Assembly: GCA_965247505.1 (NCBI GenBank)
Contig: OZ252020.1
Coordinates: 2,232,001-2,296,000 of the forward strand
Direction of reading: 5' to 3'
DNA length: 64,000 nucleotides
From: CAIYRG01 sp965247505
Lineage (GTDB): Bacteria; Pseudomonadota; Alphaproteobacteria; Micropepsales; Micropepsaceae
Shown piece by piece: positions 1-8,161 of this stretch; positions within the stretch are counted from its first letter, which is position 1; every line of letters starts with the position of its first letter. The position numbers were made by a program, and so were the translations under genes. The notes below the pieces were generated by a model, which saw only the letters and a program-made list of their open reading frames with translations, did no database searches and was not told the origin of the DNA.

Positions 1-1
1 C

Positions 2-208
2 ACCGTCCTCGGTGTCACGCCGCTTCTCTTCGCCACAGGGGCAGGCGCTGCGGCACGTTTCAGTATGGGGCTGGTGGTCTCCTCCGGAATGACCATCGGG
101 ACATTGTTTACGCTTTTTGTGGTGCCGGCGTTTTATATTTTGGTCGCACGCGATCACTCGCTAGATGCGGAAGTCCCTGACGCAGCGCAGTTGCAGGGTG
201 CGGAATAG
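2..208 (+). CDS. RND efflux transporter permease, C-terminal end (partial)
   Basis: Only the last 68 residues are inside the window; the gene begins to the left. The frame reads through a glycine/alanine-rich stretch with PLLFATGAGA, then GLVVSSGMTIGTLFTLFVVP, then a hydrophilic tail ending at TAG. This is the last transmembrane part of AcrB/MexF-type inner-membrane proton-driven efflux pumps, where a GM(T)xGT(L)FTLFVxP segment is typical. The pump would export drugs, solvents or other toxic compounds with a periplasmic adaptor and outer-membrane channel, which are not visible here. The substrate cannot be inferred from this fragment. Confidence 0.85.
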   Translation, partial: TVLGVTPLLFATGAGAAARFSMGLVVSSGMTIGTLFTLFVVPAFYILVARDHSLDAEVPDAAQLQGAE

Positions 209-211
209 GAT

Positions 212-1111
212 TTAGGCGGCGTTCACCGGAAAATAGTTCTGCTCCGCAGCCCTCACATCTTCCACACTCGGAATCTTCGCTTCATTACCGAGATGCTGGA
301 TCGCGTGCGCGGACGCCGCCCGGGCGAAGGATAAGCGCTCTTCCCAATTAGAACCCTCTCCCGACAAATAAGCGTAAATATAAGCCCGGTGAAATACGTC
401 GCCGGCTCCATTGGTATCGACGATTGCGCTTTCCGGCACGCTCAATGAAGGCATGGTTTTGACGGTACCTGCTTCATTATACCAAACCATTCCGTGCTCA
501 CCCAACGTGACCCCGCCGATTTCGCAGCCTTTCGACTTGAGCAGATCGAGCGCTGCAGCCGGTGAAAGTTTCAATTGTTCGCAAAAGCGCTCCGAGATTA
601 TTGCGACATCGATCAGCTCAAGCAGTTCTGCTGTTTTGTCTCGGACCCCACCGCCGTCGAGCGAGGTTAATATGCCCGCCTCGCGGCATTTCTTGGCGTA
701 GTGGATAGCAGCATCGGCTTGGTGTCCATCGAGATGCAGCGCGCGGCAGTCTGAAATATTGAGCGGCGGAAAAGGATGAAGATACTCATCATCGCGCATG
801 CGCAAAATCGCGCGCTTGTTCCCGCGCGGCATGACAAAAGAAAGAGACGAGCGCTCAACTTTGCGCGCGTGAATCGAGGCTTGATATTTCGAGGCCATGT
901 CGAGAAACATTCGGCCCAGCCAATCATCGGCCAGCGAGGTCAGAAGATCCGGCTTAATACCGAGCTTGGCGCAACAAAACGCCGCCGTGACCGCATTTCC
1001 GCCAAAGGCGATCGCATAATCCTTCGCGACGTCCTTCTCGTCCCCGGTGGGAATATGATCGGCCAGGAAGGTCACGTCGATATAAGTCTGACCGATAAAA
1101 AGCGTTTGCAT
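212..1111 (-). CDS. PfkB-family carbohydrate kinase
   Basis: A 299-residue cytoplasmic kinase of the ribokinase/PfkB fold, which phosphorylates a sugar or nucleoside hydroxyl with ATP. The C-terminal half carries the family signature DTNGAGDVF (about residues 245-253), whose Asp is the catalytic base and whose GAGD forms the anion hole. An N-terminal glycine pair (AFGGNAV) matches the substrate-binding region. I start at the ATG at 1111 (MQTLFIGQTYID), because the longer reading frame adds 35 residues unlike the family. The gene converges on the RND gene, with a 3-nt gap between the two stop codons. The exact substrate is unknown. Confidence 0.85.
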   Translation of the reverse strand: MQTLFIGQTYIDVTFLADHIPTGDEKDVAKDYAIAFGGNAVTAAFCCAKLGIKPDLLTSLADDWLGRMFLDMASKYQASIHARKVERSSLSFVMPRGNKRAILRMRDDEYLHPFPPLNISDCRALHLDGHQADAAIHYAKKCREAGILTSLDGGGVRDKTAELLELIDVAIISERFCEQLKLSPAAALDLLKSKGCEIGGVTLGEHGMVWYNEAGTVKTMPSLSVPESAIVDTNGAGDVFHRAYIYAYLSGEGSNWEERLSFARAASAHAIQHLGNEAKIPSVEDVRAAEQNYFPVNAA

Positions 1112-1263
1112 GAATACTCTCGCAAAAAGGAAGTGCCGGCGCGGTAGTGCAGTCGCGCAAAGACTGTAGACATAGACCTTATACCGACACCACACCAATT
1201 CAAAAGGGCGGCGCAATGAGTTTGTTTGCCGATTTGTTTATGCCCGCACGCGCGGCACTACGA

Positions 1264-2010
1264 TCAAATCCAAGCGTGAACGCCAATCACGAACCTAAGA
1301 GTATTAGGGTCTTCGCCATTTGCGACGGCAAAGCGTTTTGTAGCGCCACAGCTTCGCTCATAGTTGAGCCCGATATAGGGCGCGAATTTGCGTGTGATCT
1401 CGTAGCGCAAGCGAAGGCCTGTTTCGAAACCCGAGATGCCCGATCCGATCCCGCGCGCAGGATCGTTCTTGGTATAAATATCTATCTCGGCTTTGGGCTG
1501 CAAAATGAGCCTTTGGCTGAGCAGAAGATCGAACGAGGCCTCGGCATTGGCCGCGAAACGGCCATCGCTGCCGGCATAGGCGGTGGCCGAAAACTCGAAG
1601 AAATAAGGCGCGAGGCCTTGAACGCCGAGCGCAAACCAGCCGCGCTCGGGAGCGTCATCGATATCGGCGCGTAAGCCCGCTTGAAGATCAAAAAAGGTCG
1701 AGATCGGCCGGTCGTATAAAATCTCATGTTGGCCATGCCCGAAATGCCCATCGGATATTTCGCCTTCGCTTTTGAGCCACAGACGGTGGGTGTCGTTTCC
1801 ATACCAGGCTTGGCCGTCCCAGTGAAAAGCGCCATCACCACCCGCGCGATATTCGAACTCTTCCAACAGAAGATGAAAGATCGGCATATCGTCATGCATC
1901 GCCATGCCGAAAGGCGTGCGTTCGTCTTGGCCCGCTTCCGCAGCTAGTAGAGGCGACGCCAACAACAAAGTGAACATCGCAACAATCGCGGGGGCGAGCA
2001 GTCCTCTCAT
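1264..2010 (-). CDS. copB: Copper resistance protein B (outer-membrane CopB)
   Basis: A 248-residue protein with a cleavable signal peptide (MRGLLAPAIVAMFTLLLASP, then AEA), followed by the CopB barrel domain. Recognisable family segments are HRLWLKSEGE, QAGLRADI, the alternating beta strands and the end YIGLNYERSCGATKR...VIGVHAWI. CopB is an outer-membrane partner of the periplasmic multicopper oxidase CopA in copper detoxification. Its ATG overlaps the copA stop codon (ATGA), so the two are translationally coupled. The Met/His-rich N-terminal region seen in some CopB proteins is short here (GMAMHDDMPIFH), while CopA carries a long one. Confidence 0.9.
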   Translation of the reverse strand: MRGLLAPAIVAMFTLLLASPLLAAEAGQDERTPFGMAMHDDMPIFHLLLEEFEYRAGGDGAFHWDGQAWYGNDTHRLWLKSEGEISDGHFGHGQHEILYDRPISTFFDLQAGLRADIDDAPERGWFALGVQGLAPYFFEFSATAYAGSDGRFAANAEASFDLLLSQRLILQPKAEIDIYTKNDPARGIGSGISGFETGLRLRYEITRKFAPYIGLNYERSCGATKRFAVANGEDPNTLRFVIGVHAWI

Positions 2011-3899
2011 GACACGAGAATGGTCCGGAACATGCCGGTCTCCATGTGATACATGAGATGGCAATGAAAGGCCCAATGACCGGGTGTGTGGGCAAAAAAG
2101 TAATAGCTGAGACGTTCGCCCGGTTTGACATTGACGGTATGTTTGAGCGGCAAGAAATTACCTTGCCCGTTCTCAAGCACGGTGAAGAATCCATGCAGAT
2201 GGATGGGATGCTCCATCATCGTATTGTTGATGAGCGCAAATCGAACTTTCTCACCGAGCGCAACATGGATAGGCGCGGATTCGGAAAATTTTTTGCCGTT
2301 AAATCCCCAAACGAAGCGCTCCATATTTCCCGTGAGATGAAATTCGATCGTGCGGCTGGGCGGCGTCATGTCGTCATGCGGGCTGATCGAACGTAAATCC
2401 GCATAGGTCAAAACGCGCCGGCCATTGCCATCCAGTCCCGTGCCGGCCTCGGCGAGGCGGCTTCGGGTCATCTCTGCGATATTGGCGACATTGGGGTGGC
2501 CGCGCAGCGTCAAAGGATCGACCCCATCAGCGTTTTCAACACTGGCCGATGCGCCCGCCATCTCCATGTTCGCGTGGTCCATGTTGGCATGGTCCATTAG
2601 GGGCATCGCCTGAGCCTCGCCCATCTGCATGGCCCCGTGATCCATATTCGCTTGGTCCATGTTTGCATGGTCCATTTCGGGCATCGCCTGGGCCTCGCCC
2701 ATCGGCATGGCTCCATGGTCCATCTCGGGCATTGCTGGCGCCTCACCCATCTGCATGGCTCCGTGATCCATTCCCATATCGGCCATAGTGCGTAGGGGCC
2801 GCGGGTCCATCGCCGGGACCGGCGCGCTCATGCCTTCGCGCGGCGCCAATGTCGCGCGCGCATAGCCGCTTCGGTCCTGCGCTTGCGCAAAGATTGTATA
2901 TGCGGTTTCGGCCTGCGGCGTGACAATGATGTCATAGGTTTCGGCGACGCCTATTCTGAATTCTTCAACTGCAACCGCCTGAACGTCCACACCGTCGGCC
3001 TGCACCACTTCAAGCTCAAGGCCGGGAATGCGCATATCGAATGTCGTCATGGCCGAGGCGTTGATCACACGCAGCCTTACCCTCTCACCGGGCTCGAACA
3101 ATGCGGTCCAATTTGCTGCCGGCGGACGGCCATTGACGAGAAAGGTATAAGTCGCGCCCGTCACATCCATGATGTCGGTGGGGCTCATACGCATATCGCC
3201 CCACATGAGACGATCGCTCAGCGCCGCGCCGATCCCCATGCGCTCGGCATCGTCGAAGAATGTGCCGAGCGTTCTTTGGCCACGATTATAAAAGTCTGAT
3301 TCCATTTTGAGATTGGCGACGACCGTCATCGGATCTTCGTCGGTCCAATCGGACAGCACAATCGCATGCTCGCGGTCGAAAGCGTGCGCCTCGCCCCAAC
3401 GTGAATCGATGATTAGCGCGCCATATAATCCAGTCTGCTCCTGCATGCCGCTATGGCTGTGATACCAATAGGTTCCGCCCTGCCTAACCGGAAATTGGTA
3501 GGTGAATGTCTCCCCGGGTTTGATTCCGGGAAAGGTCAGTCCGGGAACGCCGTCCATGGGCGCGGGAAGCATTATCCCGTGCCAATGAATCGAGGTGTCT
3601 TCCGACAAATGGTTTGTGACATTGATCGTAACATTATCGCCCTCATGCCAACGCAGCGTTGGGGCGGGCAACATTCCATTGACGAGCGTCGCAATGCGCG
3701 GACGACCGGTGAGGTTGAACTCCATCGGCGCGATATCGAGATCAAAATGATTACCTTGGAGATTAGAAGGGCTCGCGCCTTGCGCGCTGGAAGGCGAGCG
3801 CCACAACAAACTCGCGGCGCTGCTTAGCGCCAAGCCTTGCACGAAACGCCGCCGTGTCGGCGAAAAGTTTTTTCGGGGTTTTGAAAAGTCGGACGGCAC
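2007..3899 (-). CDS. copA: Copper resistance multicopper oxidase CopA
   Basis: A periplasmic multicopper oxidase of about 630 residues that oxidises and sequesters Cu(I). The N-terminus has a Tat motif (RRRFVQG) before a hydrophobic stretch ending near SSAQG. Copper sites are visible: HWHG and HSHS in the first cupredoxin domain, HPIHLHG and HCHLMYHMETGM in the last. Between domains 2 and 3 lies a linker of MDHGAM/MDHANM-type repeats (2549-2787) that probably binds copper. Start choice: GTG at 3899 sits 8 nt after GGAGG. An ATG at 3914 has no visible ribosome site, and a TTG at 3935 is also in frame. The gene diverges from csoR across a CsoR-type operator, so copper induction is likely. Confidence 0.93.
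   Translation of the reverse strand: MPSDFSKPRKNFSPTRRRFVQGLALSSAASLLWRSPSSAQGASPSNLQGNHFDLDIAPMEFNLTGRPRIATLVNGMLPAPTLRWHEGDNVTINVTNHLSEDTSIHWHGIMLPAPMDGVPGLTFPGIKPGETFTYQFPVRQGGTYWYHSHSGMQEQTGLYGALIIDSRWGEAHAFDREHAIVLSDWTDEDPMTVVANLKMESDFYNRGQRTLGTFFDDAERMGIGAALSDRLMWGDMRMSPTDIMDVTGATYTFLVNGRPPAANWTALFEPGERVRLRVINASAMTTFDMRIPGLELEVVQADGVDVQAVAVEEFRIGVAETYDIIVTPQAETAYTIFAQAQDRSGYARATLAPREGMSAPVPAMDPRPLRTMADMGMDHGAMQMGEAPAMPEMDHGAMPMGEAQAMPEMDHANMDQANMDHGAMQMGEAQAMPLMDHANMDHANMEMAGASASVENADGVDPLTLRGHPNVANIAEMTRSRLAEAGTGLDGNGRRVLTYADLRSISPHDDMTPPSRTIEFHLTGNMERFVWGFNGKKFSESAPIHVALGEKVRFALINNTMMEHPIHLHGFFTVLENGQGNFLPLKHTVNVKPGERLSYYFFAHTPGHWAFHCHLMYHMETGMFRTILVS
2549..2787 (-). repeat. Met/His-rich tandem repeats inside copA
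   Basis: This stretch of copA encodes imperfect tandem units of the form MDHGAMxMGEAxAMPE and MDHANMD, repeated several times. The DNA is visibly repetitive (catggtccat and catctgcatggc recur on the plus strand). Methionine and histidine clusters like these bind Cu(I)/Cu(II) in periplasmic copper proteins, which is inference here. The repeat number is prone to slippage, so length may vary between strains. Confidence 0.85.
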
Positions 3900-3977
3900 G
3901 CGCCGTTCCTCCATTAGCGATAGACGCGTCCACAAAAGGCTTCGACGCCTTTACATCTGTGGCGAGCGCATATATTT

Positions 3978-3994
3978 ATACCCCCTAGGGGTAT
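3978..3994. promoter_or_regulatory. CsoR-type operator between copA and csoR
   Basis: The sequence ATACCCCCTAGGGGTAT is a near-perfect inverted repeat (C5/G4 arms around TA). It resembles the G/C-tract operators with AT flanks bound by CsoR/RcnR-family repressors. It lies 17 nt before the csoR-like ATG and about 78 nt upstream of the copA GTG, so one repressor could control both directions. Copper binding to CsoR would release it. Confidence 0.8.
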
Positions 3995-4011
3995 TGGTCA
4001 AGGACACGCCC

Positions 4012-4278
4012 ATGAAGCACGTAGCCACCGTCAATAGGTTGAAACGCATCGAAGGCCAAATTCGCGGCGTTGCCCGTATGGTCGAGGAAGAGCGCTATTG
4101 CATCGATATTCTGCACCAGATCCAGGCGGTCAAAGCCGCGCTGGGCAAAGCCGAAAATGAAATCTTGAAGGGCCATGCCGCCAATTGTGTGGAAGACGCC
4201 ATCCGCAGCAAGAACGCGAGGCAGCAGCGCGAAAAATTCTCCGAACTTGTCGAGCTGTTCGAGAAGGCCAAGCAATGA
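4012..4278 (+). CDS. csoR: Copper-sensing transcriptional repressor, CsoR family
   Basis: An 88-residue all-helical metal sensor of the CsoR/RcnR/FrmR family. The Cu(I) ligand set is visible: Cys30, His55 and Cys59, with Tyr29 before the first Cys. The spacing (25 and 4) is the same as C36-H61-C65 of the Mycobacterium CsoR, which argues for copper rather than nickel or formaldehyde. The start is the ATG at 4012 preceded by AAGGA; an upstream in-frame TTG at 3994 would overlap the operator. It overlaps the next gene by ATGA. It likely represses itself, the DUF4396 gene and copAB. Confidence 0.9.
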   Translation: MKHVATVNRLKRIEGQIRGVARMVEEERYCIDILHQIQAVKAALGKAENEILKGHAANCVEDAIRSKNARQQREKFSELVELFEKAKQ

Positions 4279-4745
4279 GCACGATGCACACCGATCCCCC
4301 ACATTGTGGTGACCACGCCGGCGACAATTCTTTTGTTACCTCCGCCCAGGCCACTCTACATTGTCTTACAGGCTGTGCAGTTGGCGAAGTGCTCGGTCTG
4401 ATGATCGCGATAGGTTTGGGGCTTGGCGTATGGGCAACAATATTACTTGCAACTGGTTTGGCTTACATCTCTGGGTTTTCTCTTGGCCTATTGCCGGTGA
4501 TGCGCAAGCAGAACAAAACATTTTTCGAGGCCTTGAAGCTGATATGGTTCGGTGAAGCTGTTTCAATTGGTGTTATGGAAATAGCGATGAACGGAGCAGA
4601 TTTTTATGCTGGAGGGATGCAGTCTGGCTCCCTATTCTCGGCCACGTTTTGGATCGCATTGCTCGCCGCTATCCCGGCGGGATTTCTAGCTGCTTGGCCG
4701 GTGAATTGGTGGCTGCTTAGTCGGAACTATAAGAAGTGCCACTAG
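4275..4745 (+). CDS. DUF4396-like membrane protein
   Basis: A 156-residue protein with a short His/Cys-containing N-terminus (HTDPPHCGDH) followed by about four hydrophobic segments. The segment TLHCLTGCAVGEVLG is characteristic of DUF4396 proteins, which recur beside copper oxidases and metal resistance genes. The paired Cys in HCLTGC, at the entry of the first membrane helix, could bind a soft metal; that is inference. The start ATG overlaps the csoR stop (ATGA), so the two are co-translated under the CsoR operator. Biochemical function is unknown; a copper transport or membrane-protection role fits the context. Confidence 0.75.
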   Translation: MSTMHTDPPHCGDHAGDNSFVTSAQATLHCLTGCAVGEVLGLMIAIGLGLGVWATILLATGLAYISGFSLGLLPVMRKQNKTFFEALKLIWFGEAVSIGVMEIAMNGADFYAGGMQSGSLFSATFWIALLAAIPAGFLAAWPVNWWLLSRNYKKCH

Positions 4746-4800
4746 CGAACAGAGGACTCAAACCAGAAGACCGACAATGCTCGCGCATAGCTCTCACGCA

Positions 4801-4971
4801 TCAGCCCATAGCGCGCAAATAATTGCCGAGCGTTTGTCGCGCCAAACTGTGCTCAAACGCGCTCTTGCTTCGAGCGCGCTTGAGCCGCGCGACCATGCGA
4901 AACATCCGGCAGAGATTAGCCAGCAGGATGAGCTGCCGGATTTTGAGTGCGAATGAGGCCTTAAGCGCCAC
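4801..4971 (-). CDS. Small basic ORF of unknown function
   Basis: A possible 56-residue protein starting at GTG (4971), 4 nt after AAAGG. It is rich in Arg, Lys, Leu and Ala (LKIRQLILLANLCRMFRM). I recognise no family. It could be the degraded end of a larger gene, such as a transposase, since no partner lies nearby. It is the only coding candidate in the 333-bp gap between the DUF4396 gene and phoA; otherwise that gap holds only the 13-bp repeats at its right edge. Confidence 0.25.
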   Translation of the reverse strand: MALKASFALKIRQLILLANLCRMFRMVARLKRARSKSAFEHSLARQTLGNYLRAMG

Positions 4972-5042
4972 TGCACCTTTCAATCGAAACAATTTTTCGT
5001 AGCCGGTGACGCACGGGCATCTGTCATCGAAACGCCTCTTTG

Positions 5043-5081
5043 CTTCACGCCATTACTTCACACCATCACTTCACATCATCA
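5043..5081 (-). repeat. Three tandem 13-bp repeats at the phoA stop codon
   Basis: On the minus strand the units read TGATGATGTGAAG, TGATGGTGTGAAG and TAATGGCGTGAAG, directly adjoining. The first TGA is the phoA stop codon. Further units begin TGA or TAA, although not all are in the phoA frame because 13 is not a multiple of three. Confidence 0.8.
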
Positions 5082-6611
5082 TTTTACACGGGCCTTTCCT
5101 GGAATGCGGCTGGCATAGACCATGACGTGATAGATGAAATGCTGGTCCACCACGCCTTGGAAAAGATGCGCGTATGGTCCGCTAGCGAATATCGCGACGT
5201 CGTCACCGCTATGTGTCGCAGCATTCAGCGGGACCGGGGCCTGCTGTTTGAAATCGATGTCTAGCGTGTTGACGTCCGTTAAATCCGCCCTTGGCATTTC
5301 TGTTGCGCCGGGCCCGTTTGCATAGCCGAGCGTTGCAAAAGGCTTTCCGTCCTGCGCGAGGAAGGGTTCTCCACTGGCATCTGCGGCAAGACCTAATATC
5401 GGATTGTTCCGCGCCGGGTATCCACCAAAACTAAGCGTATGGCTGTGATCGGCCGTCACGACAATCAGAGTCTCGGCTGTGTTCGTCATTTCCAAAGCCG
5501 TGGCGAGCGCGGCATCGAAGGCATCGGTGTCCTCCAGCGCACGCGCCGCGTTTCCCGTATGATGCGCGTGATCAATACGTGCACCCTCGACCATCAAAAC
5601 GTAGCCGTTCTCGTTCTTCGAGAGAAATTCGATGGCCTTGCCCGTCATCTCGGCGAGCGAAGGTTCCCCAGCCGCATCAGCCATCCGATCGCTCTCATAG
5701 TTCATCATGTCCGGCTCGAATAAACCGAGGAGGCGCGCGGTCGATGCGGCGTCTATCGCATCGAATTCGGCCTTATTCCATACATAGGCTGCACCATCAT
5801 TTCGCGTCAGCCATTCCGTTATCAGGTTGCGCCCATCGCCGCGCGAACCGCTGCTTTCCGGATACTCGATGTCGCTCAGCTCCGCAGAGAGAAAATTCCG
5901 CCGCCCGCCACCAAGGACCACCTCAAAACCGTCGCCGTAATCCCACTCGACCAATTGCAGAGCAATGTCGACGCAGCCTTGGGTCTTCGCCGCAGCCGGC
6001 ATGTCGTTATCGTCCTCCCAATTCCTGTGCGGCGTATGCGCATAGGCCGATGCGGGCGTGGCGTGGGTGATCCGTGCCGTGGAGACGACGCCGGTGGAAA
6101 GTCCAGCCATTTCCGCCATCTCGAAGATTGTCATCAACTCGTTGCCGCGCGCGCTCGCGCAATCGCCCACAACCACATTTCGGTTTAGGCCCACCACATT
6201 ATCGATTGTCTTTGCCCCGGTCGTCATCGCCGTTGCGCTCGGTGCGGAATCCGCAACCTGAGAATCATCCGAATAGGTGCGAGACAGTGCCGAATAGGGA
6301 AGCTGTTCCATTGCAAGCTTATAACTGACGCCGTCCAATCCGCTCTTCTGCCCGGCATAAATGCGCGCGGCCGCAATCGTCGTGATACTCATCCCGTCGC
6401 CGACGAAGAGGATAACATTCTTGGCTTCCGCCATATTCGGCTGCTGCAATAGTTTTTGCCTCAAGGCTTCTTCGCCTGCCGTAAAATATGCATCACCTGC
6501 TTGCGGAATGCCCCCCGTGCCGCCCGCAGCATTCGGCAGCACGGCGCAGGCTTGGACTGCGAGGGAGTAAACCGCGGCAGCGCCCAGCACCCTTCTGTAT
6601 TTCGTAAGCAT
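5079..6611 (-). CDS. phoA: Alkaline phosphatase (PhoA superfamily)
   Basis: A 510-residue secreted phosphomonoesterase. The ATG at 6611 follows TGGAGAA at 6 nt spacing; a longer frame adds 18 unsupported residues. The N-terminus is a signal sequence (VLGAAAVYSLAVQACA). Metal and catalytic motifs are in family order: GDGMS (Asp72), the nucleophile context VADSAPSATAM (Ser122), RITHATPASAYAH, EGARIDHAHH, TADHSHT and a late ATHSGDDV histidine. It releases phosphate in the periplasm or outside the cell using two zinc and one magnesium ion. No Pho box was identified upstream. Three 13-bp repeats start at its stop codon. Confidence 0.92.
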   Translation of the reverse strand: MLTKYRRVLGAAAVYSLAVQACAVLPNAAGGTGGIPQAGDAYFTAGEEALRQKLLQQPNMAEAKNVILFVGDGMSITTIAAARIYAGQKSGLDGVSYKLAMEQLPYSALSRTYSDDSQVADSAPSATAMTTGAKTIDNVVGLNRNVVVGDCASARGNELMTIFEMAEMAGLSTGVVSTARITHATPASAYAHTPHRNWEDDNDMPAAAKTQGCVDIALQLVEWDYGDGFEVVLGGGRRNFLSAELSDIEYPESSGSRGDGRNLITEWLTRNDGAAYVWNKAEFDAIDAASTARLLGLFEPDMMNYESDRMADAAGEPSLAEMTGKAIEFLSKNENGYVLMVEGARIDHAHHTGNAARALEDTDAFDAALATALEMTNTAETLIVVTADHSHTLSFGGYPARNNPILGLAADASGEPFLAQDGKPFATLGYANGPGATEMPRADLTDVNTLDIDFKQQAPVPLNAATHSGDDVAIFASGPYAHLFQGVVDQHFIYHVMVYASRIPGKARVK

Positions 6612-6850
6612 GACAGGTTCTCCAACGGGCTGTGATCGTGATCTTTGCGGTTCAGGATAGAACAAACGGTAGAAATATGGCGGCTAAACTCAACTGGCAG
6701 GGAAATTCAATTTCGGCGCAGCGATAGCGGAATCATCGGCAGCTAACACGGTACGCCGCCAACCGGCGTGATGTGACCTTTCCCATATGAAATGTTAGAA
6801 TCTTTATCACCACGCCCAAAGGGCGGCCACCTATTTAGGAGATAATACAT

Positions 6851-7438
6851 ATGCGTCGTGTCGGTCTGATTTCTTTGTTTGTCGGTTTGATGATTGCGAA
6901 CCCCACCTTGGCGCAGGGCTGGGGGGAATACGTCAATATGGAAGAGCGCTTCCTGACGAACTTCCCTGGCGAGCCGGGTGTGGAAGATTATGATTACGAT
7001 TACGAAAAAGGGCAGCTGCCTTCGCTTGTCAGCGGCCAGATCACCGCAAAGCGATTCCAGGCCTTTGACGGCGACAGTCGGTTTGCCATCATCGTGGTCA
7101 ATTATCAGGAGATCGAACACATCACGACGCTAAAAGGTACGGTCGGCCACGCAGCGAGCCTTTACCGCGATAGGGGTGAGACAACTTATGACACCTATGC
7201 GCATCTCGAAAGATTAGACGGTCATCATATGCAGCTCACTCTGCCGAACGGACGGCAAATGTATGTCGGGGTTTATTTTCACTATCCCGACCGCCGGCTT
7301 TACATTTTGGAGGCGGAAGTCGCAGCCAATGCACCGCCGCCACTACATTTCGCGGCGGCGCTACAAATTCTAGACGAAGACGGCAATTCGATCCGCTATC
7401 AAATCGACGAGAACGGAAACGCCACCCGCCAACGCTAG
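6851..7438 (+). CDS. Secreted protein, unnamed paralogous family (member 1)
   Basis: A 195-residue exported protein: signal peptide (MRRVGLISLFVGLMIANPTLAQ), then a soluble domain. It shares a pattern with the products at 8162-8776 and 17838-18521: QGW or QNW at the mature end, an NFPxEPxV block, an xAxDG block followed by a VV-containing strand, then GETTYDTY, a QLTLPNG block, RRLYILEA, PPPLHF and DEDGNSIRYQID. I do not recognise a named domain. The ribosome site is GGAGAT 8 nt before ATG. It stands alone, diverging from phoA. The domain looks beta-rich; the role is unknown. Confidence 0.75.
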   Translation: MRRVGLISLFVGLMIANPTLAQGWGEYVNMEERFLTNFPGEPGVEDYDYDYEKGQLPSLVSGQITAKRFQAFDGDSRFAIIVVNYQEIEHITTLKGTVGHAASLYRDRGETTYDTYAHLERLDGHHMQLTLPNGRQMYVGVYFHYPDRRLYILEAEVAANAPPPLHFAAALQILDEDGNSIRYQIDENGNATRQR

Positions 7439-7472
7439 AACGGGTTACCTCGATCGAGTCCGCCGCCCCATT

Positions 7473-7970
7473 CTAGCGCAGCTGATCGGCGACCGCGTCG
7501 ATTGCCGCCTGGCCGCAACCATTATTGGTTTGGTTGTTTCCACCCGAAACACCAATGCCGCCCAAGATCACTTCACCGACATAAAACGGCAGGCCACCGC
7601 CGATCGCGACAATGTTGGGAAAATCGGCTTGCTGCACACGCGTCGCAGTTCCCTCGGCATATTCGGCCTGATAGTCGGCGCTGGGCCGGCGGAAGGCCAT
7701 CGCCGTATAGGCTTTCTCATAAGAGTTGTCGAAGGTGTATGGCCGCGTATTGTCCCCACGCGCCGCAGCAATGGTTTCGCCGTGAATATTGACGACATGA
7801 ACTGAAACGTCGGCGCCCGCCGCAACGCATGCTTCAACGGCGACACTCACCATCTGACTGGCAACTTCGTAAGTGAGAACGCGCTCGACCGGCAACTGCG
7901 CTTGTGCAGGAACCGAAAGCGCACAAATGCAAGCGGCAGCGGATAGACAGTAAATGGTTTTCGACACGGA
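7473..7970 (-). CDS. GlcG/HbpS-type heme-binding-like secreted protein
   Basis: A 165-residue protein with a signal peptide (VSKTIYCLSAAACICALSVPAQA) and a GlcG/HbpS (DUF336) domain. Family features are LTYEVASQMVSVAVEAC, VHVVNIHGETIAAARGD, the KAYTA helix, FPNIVAIGGGLPFYV and the glycine-rich end GGIGVSGGNNQTNNGC. HbpS proteins bind heme or small cofactors; many members have no tested function. The start is GTG at 7970, 5 nt after GGGGAGG; an in-frame TTG at 7997 has no such site. It converges on the secreted protein gene at 6851. Confidence 0.8.
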   Translation of the reverse strand, partial: SVSKTIYCLSAAACICALSVPAQAQLPVERVLTYEVASQMVSVAVEACVAAGADVSVHVVNIHGETIAAARGDNTRPYTFDNSYEKAYTAMAFRRPSADYQAEYAEGTATRVQQADFPNIVAIGGGLPFYVGEVILGGIGVSGGNNQTNNGCGQAAIDAVADQLR

Positions 7971-8161
7971 AACCTCCCCAAATATGATTGTTATCAATTC
8001 GAATACAAAACTCCTTGAATTGCCAGTCCTTCGGCGAAAAGAAGAGCGCGTTACATCGCTTTTCGTAACTCGCCCGTCACGTGATTCTCATCGAACGCGT
8101 AAAGCCCGCGCTAACAAATGCCTGCCTCGTTTGGATCTTGCGCTTCGCCAACTTCGAGCCC

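Noticed and set aside
411..1147. Open frames on the plus strand across the PfkB gene
   Set aside because: They run antisense to a well-supported kinase and have no family features; they are shadows of biased codon use.
1216..1674. Plus-strand frame starting at the ATG at 1216 after AAGGGCGG
   Set aside because: The first 20 residues look plausible, but the rest is antisense to copB and unrelated to any family I know.
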